DNA of 46,350 nucleotides from an uncultured Myxococcales bacterium (GTDB taxonomy: Bacteria > Myxococcota_A > UBA9042 > CAIXZC01), in the NCBI GenBank assembly GCA_903895725.1, contig CAITUV010000051.1, positions 1 to 46,350 of the forward strand, written 5' to 3'. The notes beneath the pieces were generated by a model. The model was given only the letters and a program-made list of their open reading frames with translations, did not search any database and was not told the DNA's origin. Of the stretch, positions 1-8,118 are shown one piece after another. Position 1 is the first letter of the stretch, and the number at the start of each line of letters is the position of its first letter. The position numbers and the translations under genes are program-made.

Positions 1-108
1 CCCGATGCTCCAACCTCCCCCGACCTCTGACGCCGGGAGCGTCACAACTCCCCCGATGATCCAACCTCCCCCGACTTATGACGCCGGGAGCGGCACGACT
101 CTCAGGAT
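1..108. repeat. 51-bp hairpin repeat, about two units, cut by the window edge
   Basis: Two adjacent copies of a 51-bp unit that reappears, diverged but the same length, at 45619-45873. The junction between units carries an inverted repeat TGACGC-N5-GCGTCA (loop CGGGA). The next junction has decayed to TGACGC-N5-GCGGCA. Only one forward frame is open through the unit, and it reads as SVTTPPMIQPPPTYDAG-like peptide, so coding potential cannot be excluded. A non-coding structured repeat is more likely. Confidence 0.75.
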
Positions 109-153
109 GTCCCCTGGCACCCCGGCGGCTAGGGAACCAACGTCTGCGCCCCT

Positions 154-169
154 CACGGGTCAACCCGTG
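154..169 (-). terminator. hairpin directly after the stop codon of the 171-4190 gene
   Basis: CACGGG-TCAA-CCCGTG forms a 6-bp stem with a 4-nt loop, starting one base after the stop codon of the leftward gene. There is no T-run, so this is a weak terminator or mRNA 3' end stabiliser. The call rests on position and symmetry only. Confidence 0.35.
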
Positions 170-170
170 G

Positions 171-3100
171 CTACGGCTTCCCGTTCCTCGTACGCTGAAG
201 GTCGTGATCCACGGTCGGCCATGGAGCAGCAGCAAGCGTGACCGGGGCCTTCTTCAATCGATAGACCGAGGCCCCCACGCTGACCAGCGGCACGCCGTCC
301 TTGGCCAGAGCGACCCAATTGGCCGTCTTGCCAGTATCCAGCGTGTAGAGGTTGGTCCCGTCGAGGCCTGCGGCTACAACCTTGGCGTTTCCGCATACCC
401 CCCATACCCGATCATCTGAGGTGACCATCCACGGCGTGAGCTGGGCCTCCCCGCAGAGTGCGTGGTCTCCCAGGGTGGCACCGCTACTCGATAGCACAAC
501 GACGTGCCCTTCACTTGTTCCAACAATCACGCGGTCTTCCGAAGCGACCAGGGCTGAGGATAGGCTCGGCGTCGGGTCGACGGTCCAGACGGGATTGCCG
601 CCTCCGGCCGGGTACACGCGTACTCCGGAATCCCAGCACGACGCGACGACGCGGCCCTGGGAGTCGGTGGCCAACTGCGGTCCATTGCAGCCCAAAGCCT
701 GCTGCCATTGGCTGGCACCGCCCGAGCTGACCTTGCGACAGGTACCTCCGTTTGCGCACCCGATGATTCCGCCGTCGCCCATGATCCAGGAGCCTGCCCC
801 CTGGCTCCCGGAGTTGCCGGAAGCGGACCAGACCGTGCTTCCGCCCCATCCGATTGCCAGGATGCTGTTGTACGACGAGTACATGGTTCCGTCCGCGGAC
901 ATCGAGATGCCTCCGCGCGGATGCGGTCCCTGTCCGCCCTGCCATGCAATGCCTCCGCCCGGCAGGTTGTACCCGATCTGGCAGCCGCCGCACGTCGAAT
1001 TCCAGTTCCAGTCCAGCGACAGCGTGATTCGTTGCTGGCGGTAGACCGGCTGGCTGGCCGGCGATGCGATGGTGAAGAGACTCACCTGCGCACCGGTAAG
1101 CGAGCTCACGCCGACAATCCGGTCGTTATTGTACGCATCCCCCTGGTCGCAGGGCGTCGCAGTCCCGATTGCCCAGAGCGTGCCGCTCTCGTCCAGTGCG
1201 GGCGCAGACCCGCTCAGGCAGCTCACCGCAGGTGTGAACACCCAGTCGGAGCATCCCTGCGCCGCCAGGTTCGCCGTGTGAGTGCACACGCCGCCCTGAC
1301 ACCCGTCGGCGGTGCACGGGTCCTTGTCGTCGCACGAAGGCCCCGGGCCCGGCTGACACACGCCGCCGCCACACGTGTCCTGCCCGTTACACGGGTCCCC
1401 GTCGTCGCATGGAGCCGTGTTGGGGGTGTTGATGCACCCCGTGTCCGGGTCGCAGGAATCTTCGGTGCATGCGTTTCCGTCGTCGCAGTCAACGGTGGCG
1501 TTGGTACAATCACCCGACGCTGGCTGGCAGGAGTCCACGGTGCATGCGTCGGCATCGTCACACTTCTCTGCGAACACGCACTTCCCCTCGGGCAGTGCGC
1601 AAGAGTCCACGGTGCACTTGTTGCCATCGTCGCAGGCCTTGGGCGGATGGAGGCACTGGCCGCTCGACGGGTCGCAGTAGTCGAGCGTACATGCGTCGTC
1701 GTCCCCGCAATTCTTCGGCACGTGGATCAGGTTGCCGGTCTGCCAGTCGCACGAGTCGTCGGTACATAGGTCGGCGTCGTCCGATGTCTTGACAACGTGC
1801 ACACACGAGCCAGTGGCCTGGTTGCACGAATCCAGAGTGCAATTGTTCTGGTCGTCGCAGTCTACGGCGGCATAATGGCAATCGCCCGTGGCCTTGTCGC
1901 ACTCGTCGTGCGTGCATGGGTTGCCGTCGTCGCAGTTCAACGGCACATGCTTGCACTGGATCGGCGTGCCGTTGTCCGGACAACCGAGCTGGATGTCGAC
2001 CGTGCACGGGTCCCCGTCGCTGCAATCGCAGGGCTCGTGCTTGCACTGTCCGGTGAGCGGATCGCACGCGTCGTAGGTGCAGCAGTTGCCGTCCTTGCAG
2101 CTCTTCTCCTCGTGGATGCACCCGCCGAGCACGGGGTCGGCACACTGGTCCGCGGTGCAGAGGTTGCCATCGTCACAGTTGATCGGGCCTCCGGCCTGGC
2201 ACACGCCGTTCTTGCACTGGTCACCGGTCGTGCAGGCATTCCCGTCGCTGCAGGGCACGGTGTTCACGTTGGACACGCAGCCGACCGCTGGATTGCAGAC
2301 GTCGTCGGTGCACGAGTTGCCGTCGTCGCACTTCAGGAGCGTCTTGCTGGTGCACCAGCCGGCCGAGCATACATCGTCCAGGGTGCACGCGTTGCCATCG
2401 TCGCACGAGAGCTGGTTGAAGGCATGCTGGCACCCGCCCGACGGGTCGCATGAGTCGTCTGTGCACAGATTCCCGTCGTCGCAGGACTGCGGCTTTCCTG
2501 ACGAGCACCCCCCTGCCTCGCATTGGTCGAAAAGCGTGCAGGCATTCCCATCGTCGCAGGGAGTCTTGTCGGGGAGATTCCCTTCGTCGCATGCGCCCGT
2601 AGCGACGTTGCACGCCACCTTGCGGCACTGGCCTGAGGGAAGTGGGCAGGGAGTTGCCCCAGCAGGATCCACCTTGCAGCCGTGTGGGATCGCCGACGTG
2701 TCGCAATAGAGCTTTCCGACGCACCCGCCGACGAAGCCGAGCCCGGGGCAATCCTCGTCCAGCATGCAAGGGCACACGTTGATTCCACCTTCGCACATCC
2801 CCTGCTTGCACTGATCTCCGGACGTACACGGGTCACCGTCCTCACATGCCAGTGAGTTGGCCGGAAACTTGCATCCGTCGACCGGGTCGCACACGTCATC
2901 CGTGCAGGGGTTGCCGTCGTCGCAAGTGGCCTCGTCCAGCCACCCGTCGCAATCATCGTCCTTGCCGTTGCAGGTCTCCGTCGCTCCGGGGTACACGCTC
3001 TTGTCCTTTGCTCCGCAGTCCCCATCGTCGGGGAACTGGTCGTTGTCGTCATCCGGGTCGCAGGCATCCCCGATGGTGTCGTAGTCATGGTCTTCCTGGA

Positions 3101-4190
3101 CGGGGTCCTGGACGAGCGGGCAGAGGTCCGCGTCATCGGGCACGCCGTCGTTGTCGTCATCCTCGTCGACGCAATTGGCGAGCCCGTCCTGATCCGTGTC
3201 CTTGCTGTCCTCGTCCACCTGGCCGTCGCAGTCGTTGTCCGTGCCGTCGCACAGCTCTGCGGCAGGCTCCTGTGCATCGCAGACCTTCGTCCCGCCAGCG
3301 CACAGCTCGGTTCCCATGCAGGTGCCGTGCTCGTTGCTCTTGGAGCACTCGACCGGCGCGATGCCGTCATCGGCCACGCCGTTGCAGTCATCGTCGTTTC
3401 CATTGCAGGCTTCCTGGAGCGGTTCCTGGGCGTCACACTCGGCCAGCCCCTCTGCGGTGCACACCCGCTTTCCGAAGCATTTGTTGCCCATCGGGTCGGC
3501 TCTGAAGCAGACCGTGGATGCCTCGTTGGCGACATCCTCGTCCGAGCAGGAGCATTCGCCATCCTCGAGCACGCACTGAGTGGCACCGGCTCCGCCGTCG
3601 AGCTGCACATTCTGGCAGACATACCCGTCCGGGCACTTCTTGCCGCCAGCGCAGTCAGCGCCGCAGAACCGTCCCTCCGGTCCGTATGGCACGCACAGGT
3701 CCGGGCTCTCCGTCTTCGGGTCTCCGCAGTCGGAGTGGTTCTCGCACGGATGGCAGAGCATTGCCCCCCATGGGATGCAGACATAGGCGCAGTCGGGGCA
3801 CGACCCAGCGACCAGGGCACACTGCCACCCGTCCGGGCAATCCTCCACGCAGGCCATGGTGCAGACCTTGCCCCCTCCCATGGCAGCAGACACCTGGATG
3901 CAGTAGCCGGATGCGCACTCCGCGTCGGACTGGCACGGGCAGAGTGTCTCGTAGGGCTTAGCCAGGCACTGTTGGATGTCGGCCGCATCATCCGCCAGAT
4001 CCGTCAACAGGTCGGGTACGGCCAGATCTGGACCGATTTCTCGCATCTCGATGTGGACCGTTCCATCCGTCTCGGCCTCTTGCGCGACATCGAGTCCTGT
4101 GTCCAGCGATATCTGTACACCAGTCCCACCGCACGATGCGACCACGAGCAGAGACACACCGGCAGTCGCAAGGCTTCTCAAGGTACACAT
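171..4190 (-). CDS. Lipoprotein A: cysteine scaffold, MopE/TSP3 stalk, CDDGN repeats, C-terminal PQQ-type propeller
   Basis: Secreted lipoprotein of 1339 residues. The signal peptide ends in VASC, with Cys20 as the lipidation site. Residues about 75-250 form the cysteine scaffold shared with four other lipoprotein modules here. MopE-type motifs (CNGNDDDCNG, CDGTDNDCDG) and a short Asp-rich TSP3-like stretch follow. About nineteen CDDGNxCTxDxC repeats occupy roughly 420-975; one copy has lost its first Cys and reads TSDDADLC. Residues about 978-1339 look like a PQQ-type beta-propeller and end in WPTVDHDLQRTRN, the typical closing signature of such repeats. The role is inferred to be surface display or ligand binding; no catalytic site is visible. 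The start ATG lies about 22 bases after the predicted TSS, behind a G-rich Shine-Dalgarno. It is divergent from thiL. Confidence 0.88.
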   Translation of the reverse strand: MCTLRSLATAGVSLLVVASCGGTGVQISLDTGLDVAQEAETDGTVHIEMREIGPDLAVPDLLTDLADDAADIQQCLAKPYETLCPCQSDAECASGYCIQVSAAMGGGKVCTMACVEDCPDGWQCALVAGSCPDCAYVCIPWGAMLCHPCENHSDCGDPKTESPDLCVPYGPEGRFCGADCAGGKKCPDGYVCQNVQLDGGAGATQCVLEDGECSCSDEDVANEASTVCFRADPMGNKCFGKRVCTAEGLAECDAQEPLQEACNGNDDDCNGVADDGIAPVECSKSNEHGTCMGTELCAGGTKVCDAQEPAAELCDGTDNDCDGQVDEDSKDTDQDGLANCVDEDDDNDGVPDDADLCPLVQDPVQEDHDYDTIGDACDPDDDNDQFPDDGDCGAKDKSVYPGATETCNGKDDDCDGWLDEATCDDGNPCTDDVCDPVDGCKFPANSLACEDGDPCTSGDQCKQGMCEGGINVCPCMLDEDCPGLGFVGGCVGKLYCDTSAIPHGCKVDPAGATPCPLPSGQCRKVACNVATGACDEGNLPDKTPCDDGNACTLFDQCEAGGCSSGKPQSCDDGNLCTDDSCDPSGGCQHAFNQLSCDDGNACTLDDVCSAGWCTSKTLLKCDDGNSCTDDVCNPAVGCVSNVNTVPCSDGNACTTGDQCKNGVCQAGGPINCDDGNLCTADQCADPVLGGCIHEEKSCKDGNCCTYDACDPLTGQCKHEPCDCSDGDPCTVDIQLGCPDNGTPIQCKHVPLNCDDGNPCTHDECDKATGDCHYAAVDCDDQNNCTLDSCNQATGSCVHVVKTSDDADLCTDDSCDWQTGNLIHVPKNCGDDDACTLDYCDPSSGQCLHPPKACDDGNKCTVDSCALPEGKCVFAEKCDDADACTVDSCQPASGDCTNATVDCDDGNACTEDSCDPDTGCINTPNTAPCDDGDPCNGQDTCGGGVCQPGPGPSCDDKDPCTADGCQGGVCTHTANLAAQGCSDWVFTPAVSCLSGSAPALDESGTLWAIGTATPCDQGDAYNNDRIVGVSSLTGAQVSLFTIASPASQPVYRQQRITLSLDWNWNSTCGGCQIGYNLPGGGIAWQGGQGPHPRGGISMSADGTMYSSYNSILAIGWGGSTVWSASGNSGSQGAGSWIMGDGGIIGCANGGTCRKVSSGGASQWQQALGCNGPQLATDSQGRVVASCWDSGVRVYPAGGGNPVWTVDPTPSLSSALVASEDRVIVGTSEGHVVVLSSSGATLGDHALCGEAQLTPWMVTSDDRVWGVCGNAKVVAAGLDGTNLYTLDTGKTANWVALAKDGVPLVSVGASVYRLKKAPVTLAAAPWPTVDHDLQRTRNGKP

Positions 4191-4218
4191 GGGAATTCCC
4201 CCCGGAGTTCAGGCCATC

Positions 4219-4247
4219 ATGGTACCTTCACTTGGGGCTCGCGGCAA
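4219..4247 (-). promoter_or_regulatory. promoter for lipoprotein A
   Basis: On the minus strand TTGCCG (4247-4242) is followed after exactly 17 bases by TACCAT (4224-4219), about 28 bases upstream of the ATG at 4190. This is sigma70-like, back to back with the thiL promoter. Confidence 0.6.
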
Positions 4248-4290
4248 CCCCCGTGCCCGCATCGCTTTGCAGGCATTTGGGCTCGCGACG

Positions 4291-4319
4291 TTGCGCTCGT
4301 CGGGGTGCGGCGGTAGGAT
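4291..4319 (+). promoter_or_regulatory. promoter for thiL
   Basis: TTGCGC (4291-4296), 17-bp spacer, TAGGAT (4314-4319). The predicted TSS near 4326 excludes the in-frame GTG at 4320 as the start and leaves ATG 4344 with a leader of about 18 bases. No TPP riboswitch would fit in so short a leader. Confidence 0.6.
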
Positions 4320-4343
4320 GTGCCTCGTGAGTACGGGGGCGGC

Positions 4344-5330
4344 ATGGACATCCGGGCCTTTGGCGGAGAATTCAGGCTGATCGACGACATCGTCGCAGGC
4401 TTCCGCAATCATCACGGAGTGCCGGTCACGGTCGGCGACGATGCGGCGGTTGTGCCGACGGGCGAGGGGGACTTCCGGGTGCTCACGACCGACGCTCTGG
4501 TGGAGGGGGAGCACTTCCGTCTCGACTGGAGCACTCCGTTCCAGGTCGGAGTCAAGACGCTCGAATGCAACGTCAGCGACATTGCGGCCATGGGGGCCAT
4601 CCCCGAGTTTCTTCTGCTGAACCTGATCATTCGTGACGGGCTTTCGGTCGAGGATGTCCGGGAAGTCTACCGGGGCATCCGGGAAGGGTGCGACCGATAC
4701 GGTATCACGCTGCTGGGAGGGGACACGACGAGGGGTCCGGTCCTGATGCTGTCCGCGACGCTGACCGGGAGGACGAAGCGACCGGTGCTGAGGTCGGGGG
4801 CAAAGGAGGGAGACATCCTGTGTCTCACCGGCGACGTGGGGGCAGCGGAGGCGGCGGTGAGGCTGCTGGCCGGGTCCTGGGATTCGACCGTTCCCCTGGC
4901 GCTGCCGGACAGGTTCGCCCGACTTCAGCATCGACACGCCGAGCCCCGTAGTCGGCTCGATGCTTCCCGCATTCTGGGGCCTGCCGCATCGGCCATGATT
5001 GACGTCAGCGACGGTGTCGCCTCGGAGGTACGGCATATCTGCAACCGTAGCCGAGTCGGTGCAATCGTCGAGGTCTCCCGGCTGCCGATCGCTGCCGATA
5101 CGTGTGAGGCAGCAGGGGTGCTTGGGGTCCATCCCTCTGTCCTCGCCTTGTCCGGAGGCGAGGACTATGAGCTCCTCTGTACGCTTCCGCCCGAGGCTCT
5201 GGTCAACGTCCAGTCATCGCTTCCGGACCTGACCGTGATTGGCCGAGTGGTTCGAGCAGAAGACGGGTTGCGGGTGCGCTACGGCGATGGCCGGGAGGAG
5301 GAGCTGCCGTCAGGATTCCAGCATTTCTGA
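4344..5330 (+). CDS. thiL: Thiamine-monophosphate kinase ThiL
   Basis: Phosphorylates thiamine monophosphate to thiamine diphosphate with ATP, the last step of cofactor synthesis, in the cytoplasm. The 328 residues match the usual family length. Visible motifs in order are GDDAAVV near the N-terminus, TTDALVEGEHF, the SDIAAMG metal/ATP segment, GGDTTRG, MIDVSDGVASE and LSGGEDYELL, all characteristic of the ThiL/PurM ATP-binding fold. ATG 4344 was chosen over the in-frame GTG at 4320 because the GTG overlaps the predicted -10 element and a GGGGG stretch precedes the ATG. It is probably monocistronic: the next gene is convergent and its stop lies 3 bases away. It is the only thiamine gene in view. 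Confidence 0.96.
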   Translation: MDIRAFGGEFRLIDDIVAGFRNHHGVPVTVGDDAAVVPTGEGDFRVLTTDALVEGEHFRLDWSTPFQVGVKTLECNVSDIAAMGAIPEFLLLNLIIRDGLSVEDVREVYRGIREGCDRYGITLLGGDTTRGPVLMLSATLTGRTKRPVLRSGAKEGDILCLTGDVGAAEAAVRLLAGSWDSTVPLALPDRFARLQHRHAEPRSRLDASRILGPAASAMIDVSDGVASEVRHICNRSRVGAIVEVSRLPIAADTCEAAGVLGVHPSVLALSGGEDYELLCTLPPEALVNVQSSLPDLTVIGRVVRAEDGLRVRYGDGREEELPSGFQHF

Positions 5331-5333
5331 GCG

Positions 5334-6299
5334 CTACTTCACGAGCTCGTACTCGATGACCACCTTGTCCTGCGAGGCTTCCTTCACGAGGACGCGGGTG
5401 TACCCCGGGGACACGTTGTTCTCGACGACGAACCCGTTACCCGGGGCCGCGTGATGCACCATGTCCCGGTCGTCCGGTCCCGGCAGATCCGGGGGTATCT
5501 CGGCCAGAGAGCCGAACTTGGCCACGGTCCCTCCCGGCGTCCGGAAAAGCTTCAAGTGCTTCTGATTGGCCATGGTCGGACCGGCACCGGCCTGGAGGTC
5601 CACGGTCTTGGACGAAGCATAGCAGATCAGGTCAACTTTCATGGGCGACGCGGCCGGAAGTGCCGCTACGTTGGCGAACACGGCCCCCTGCTCGGGGCTC
5701 AGGGTCAGCTTGGACGAAGCGGGCTTGTCGGCTGCGGGCTCTTCCGGCTGCGTCGCAGCAGCCCCCTCCTGCGTCCCCTGGCTCTTGAGGATCGCATCGA
5801 TGCTGTCTCGGAGCGGTGACTGGTAGGGAAGGACCAGCTTCTCCTCTTTGACCGTGAGGACCTCGACCCTCTCGCCTGGGGGGCATTGCCCCTCGCCGCA
5901 CGGTTGCATGTGGAGCTGGTAGTACCCGTCGAGCACGGCGGCTGCAGTGGCTTTATCCAGGTCGATGACGCGGGTTGCCGGCTCGGTCCCGCAGAGGTCG
6001 TCCACGGTGGCAATCCGGTCCAGTGGCTCCACGGTTACAGACACACACTCCTTCCCGTCCACGAGTTGACGGTAGATGACCTGGGCCGGAGCTTCATCTC
6101 CGGCCGACGTGTCCGACACGACGTCGGAGGCAAACACGACTGCAGAATCGGGCGAGTCCACGGCCTCTCCGCCACAGCCGCCGGCGCCACCGGTTGCCGC
6201 TCCTTGCGGCCCCTTGTACTTCGAGCGGCCAATCAGAAAGACCACGGCCAACAGGATTGCGGCAGTCAGGACGAGGAACGCAAGCAGTTTGCGATTCAT
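5334..6299 (-). CDS. Membrane-anchored periplasmic protein of unknown function
   Basis: 321 residues. An uncleaved N-terminal hydrophobic segment (about residues 5-24, LLAFLVLTAAILLAVVFLIG) is followed by basic residues and then a Gly/Ala and Asp/Ser-rich linker, so the bulk should lie outside the cytoplasmic membrane. Four cysteines lie in the middle part, including a CGEGQC pair. The C-terminal part is rich in beta-prone sequence with no motif I recognise. ATG 6299 follows an AGAGG ribosome site. The gene converges on thiL with a 3-base gap. Codon use and composition match the surrounding genes, so it looks like a true gene, but I cannot assign a function. Confidence 0.75.
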   Translation of the reverse strand: MNRKLLAFLVLTAAILLAVVFLIGRSKYKGPQGAATGGAGGCGGEAVDSPDSAVVFASDVVSDTSAGDEAPAQVIYRQLVDGKECVSVTVEPLDRIATVDDLCGTEPATRVIDLDKATAAAVLDGYYQLHMQPCGEGQCPPGERVEVLTVKEEKLVLPYQSPLRDSIDAILKSQGTQEGAAATQPEEPAADKPASSKLTLSPEQGAVFANVAALPAASPMKVDLICYASSKTVDLQAGAGPTMANQKHLKLFRTPGGTVAKFGSLAEIPPDLPGPDDRDMVHHAAPGNGFVVENNVSPGYTRVLVKEASQDKVVIEYELVK

Positions 6300-6327
6300 G
6301 GGGGCCTCTAGTTCGCTTCATTGAGAT

Positions 6328-6348
6328 TGCCAGGGCCAACCCCTGGCA
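6328..6348. terminator. 8-bp perfect hairpin in the intergenic gap
   Basis: TGCCAGGG-CCAAC-CCCTGGCA, a perfect 8-bp stem with a 5-nt loop, lies 29 bases upstream of the ATG at 6299 and 208 bases downstream of the stop at 6556. There is no T-run. It could be a terminator-like element for the upstream gene or a 5' leader structure of the 6299 gene. Confidence 0.4.
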
Positions 6349-6424
6349 CCAGGGACAGAGAATACCACGTCCCCGCTTCAGTTTGAAGCACCAGGTGAGA
6401 GGGGCCCAAGATGGCGCTCGTCAG

Positions 6425-6545
6425 AGGGAAGAGCCGAGCGTCAGCTTGGGCCAGGTGCAAGGCGCGACCGAGCAAGCGAATGAGGCGTGGCCCAAGCCAC
6501 GTCGCAGTGAGCGAGCGACCGAGCAACGCCGCAGATGGCCCAGGA
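6425..6545. repeat. intergenic palindromic repeat with alternative pairings
   Basis: Within the 256-bp gap between two leftward genes, CTTGGGCCA (6445-6453) is inversely repeated as TGGCCCAAG (6488-6496), and TGGCCCA recurs at 6536-6542. GCGACCGAGCAA occurs twice, 51 bp apart (6464-6475 and 6515-6526). The left arm can pair with either right arm, giving a REP/Y-type structure. It sits just downstream of the stop at 6556 and may cap that transcript. Confidence 0.5.
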
Positions 6546-6555
6546 TGACGTTTGG

Positions 6556-8118
6556 CTAGCAGCCGCAGCCGCTGCATGGATTGCACTGTCCCGACCAGAC
6601 GCAGCCATACACGGGAGGCAGGCAGAAGTGCCACTTGCCCGACGCACAGCACTTCCAGTTCTTCCCTTCCTCCCACAGGCAGGTGGCACCGGGCTTGAGC
6701 CCGCAAGCGCCCCACTGGCAGTTGGCCTGGCAGGTCTTCTGGGCACAGGCATCGCACCCACCGCCGTCGGTCTGGCCGGGGGCGCAAGGACCGGAACCGG
6801 CGCAAGCCCCCCAGGCCCCCCAGTCCCCCCACTGACAGTTGTCTGCGCAGACTCGGCTGCGGGTGTGGGTTCCACAGTTCCCGCACCCTTCGCTGGCCGT
6901 GTCGGACTGCCCGGGTGAGCACGGCCCCTCTCCCGCGCAGGGGCCCCACGCTTCCCACTCCCCCCACACGCACTCGGCCGTGCAGGTCCGCTTCCGCTCG
7001 TTGCTGCCGCACTTGCCGCAGGAACCGGTCTCGGTCTCGAGCTCTCCCGGCAGGCACGTTACCCCCGATTCGTCGCAGATGCCCCATTCGCTCCAGGGGC
7101 CCCACTCGCACGTCTGCGAACAGCTCCGCGTGCGCTTGTGAACCGCACATGGACCGCACGACTCGGTTTCCTCCTGCACCTCACCCGCCGGGCAGGCCTC
7201 AGGCTTGCCGCAGAGATCCTCGGAGCACGCCTCTTCGTCCGTCTTCCCGTCACAGTCGTCGTCGACCTTGTTGCACGTCTCGAACTGGGGGACCGGGCCC
7301 AGGCACGAGGAGAGGCCTCCAGCCCCGCAGGAACGCTTTCCCGGGCAGGTTCCCGCCTCGCTCGTGACCTCGCAGGCAGTCCACAGGCCGAGATCCGCTG
7401 AAGCCTTGGTGCACTTGCACTCCCCGGATAGAGGCAGGCACTCGTCCATGACCTGCCCTTCCACCGTGGTTGCGCTCTTGCACTCGTACTCGTCGGGGCA
7501 GGGTTTGTCGGCTCCACACGGTGCACCGCAGAAACTCCCCTCCTCTCCGAACGAAAGGCATTGCCCGAGCATTCCGTCCACTCGAAGACAGTCGAAGGAG
7601 GAGTTGCACGGTCGGCACAAGGTCGGGTGAAGGGACAGGCAGACCTTCATCTCGGCCGGGCTCCCCACGGCAACCGGCCCGCACACGAAGCCGGGCGGAC
7701 AGGTCCCGTCACAGGGCAAGGTGCAAACTTGCTCACCGAGGTGATCGATGCACCAGCCGGAAAGGCAATCCTCGGGTCCGCCACAGGGCTCGCCAATGCA
7801 CCCGACCCCGTCCATGCACAGAACCTCGGCCGGAGGTTGGGTGGTCGCCTCGATCCCGTCCCCGGCGGAGTGCTGCTCGAAATGGACGGCCCCATCCGCC
7901 CCCCCGCTCCCCTGACTGCCGCAGCCGGCCACGAAGCTGCCCCAGAAAAGCAGGAGCAGCCCGCACACGCCCGGCAGTCCCCGCCGTCTCAGAGCTCCCG
8001 GAGGGCTCCCGATCCTGCCAGATCCACTGCCTCCGACCCGGCCCGTGCTTCCTGCCCGTTCGATTCTTCCCGCTGGGCTCGTGATTCCCGCATGACTCAT
8101 GCTTCCTGTAGGGCTCAT
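6556..8118 (-). other. Embedded second gene candidate: lipoprotein with shared cysteine scaffold and TSP1-like repeats
   Basis: The last 520 codons of the 6556-11079 frame can start at their own ATG (8118), which has GGAGG four bases upstream. The product would have an unusually long 46-residue n-region, a hydrophobic core (GLLLLFWGSFVAGC) with Cys66 as lipidation site, the N-terminal scaffold of lipoproteins A, C, D and E (SGWCI, LCRPC, GSFCG, GECKC), one MopE motif (CNKVDDDCDG) and then three to four TSP1-like repeats with WGxWxxWGxC cores, ending in a Cys-rich tail. In the adjacent frame a TGA overlaps this ATG (ATGA), as expected if the upstream gene once ended here and a single-base indel fused the two. 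Whether it is translated separately is inference. Confidence 0.5.

Noticed and set aside
4191..4343. TPP riboswitch upstream of thiL
   Set aside because: The leader after the predicted start of transcription is about 18 bases, and no conserved THI-box sequence is seen.
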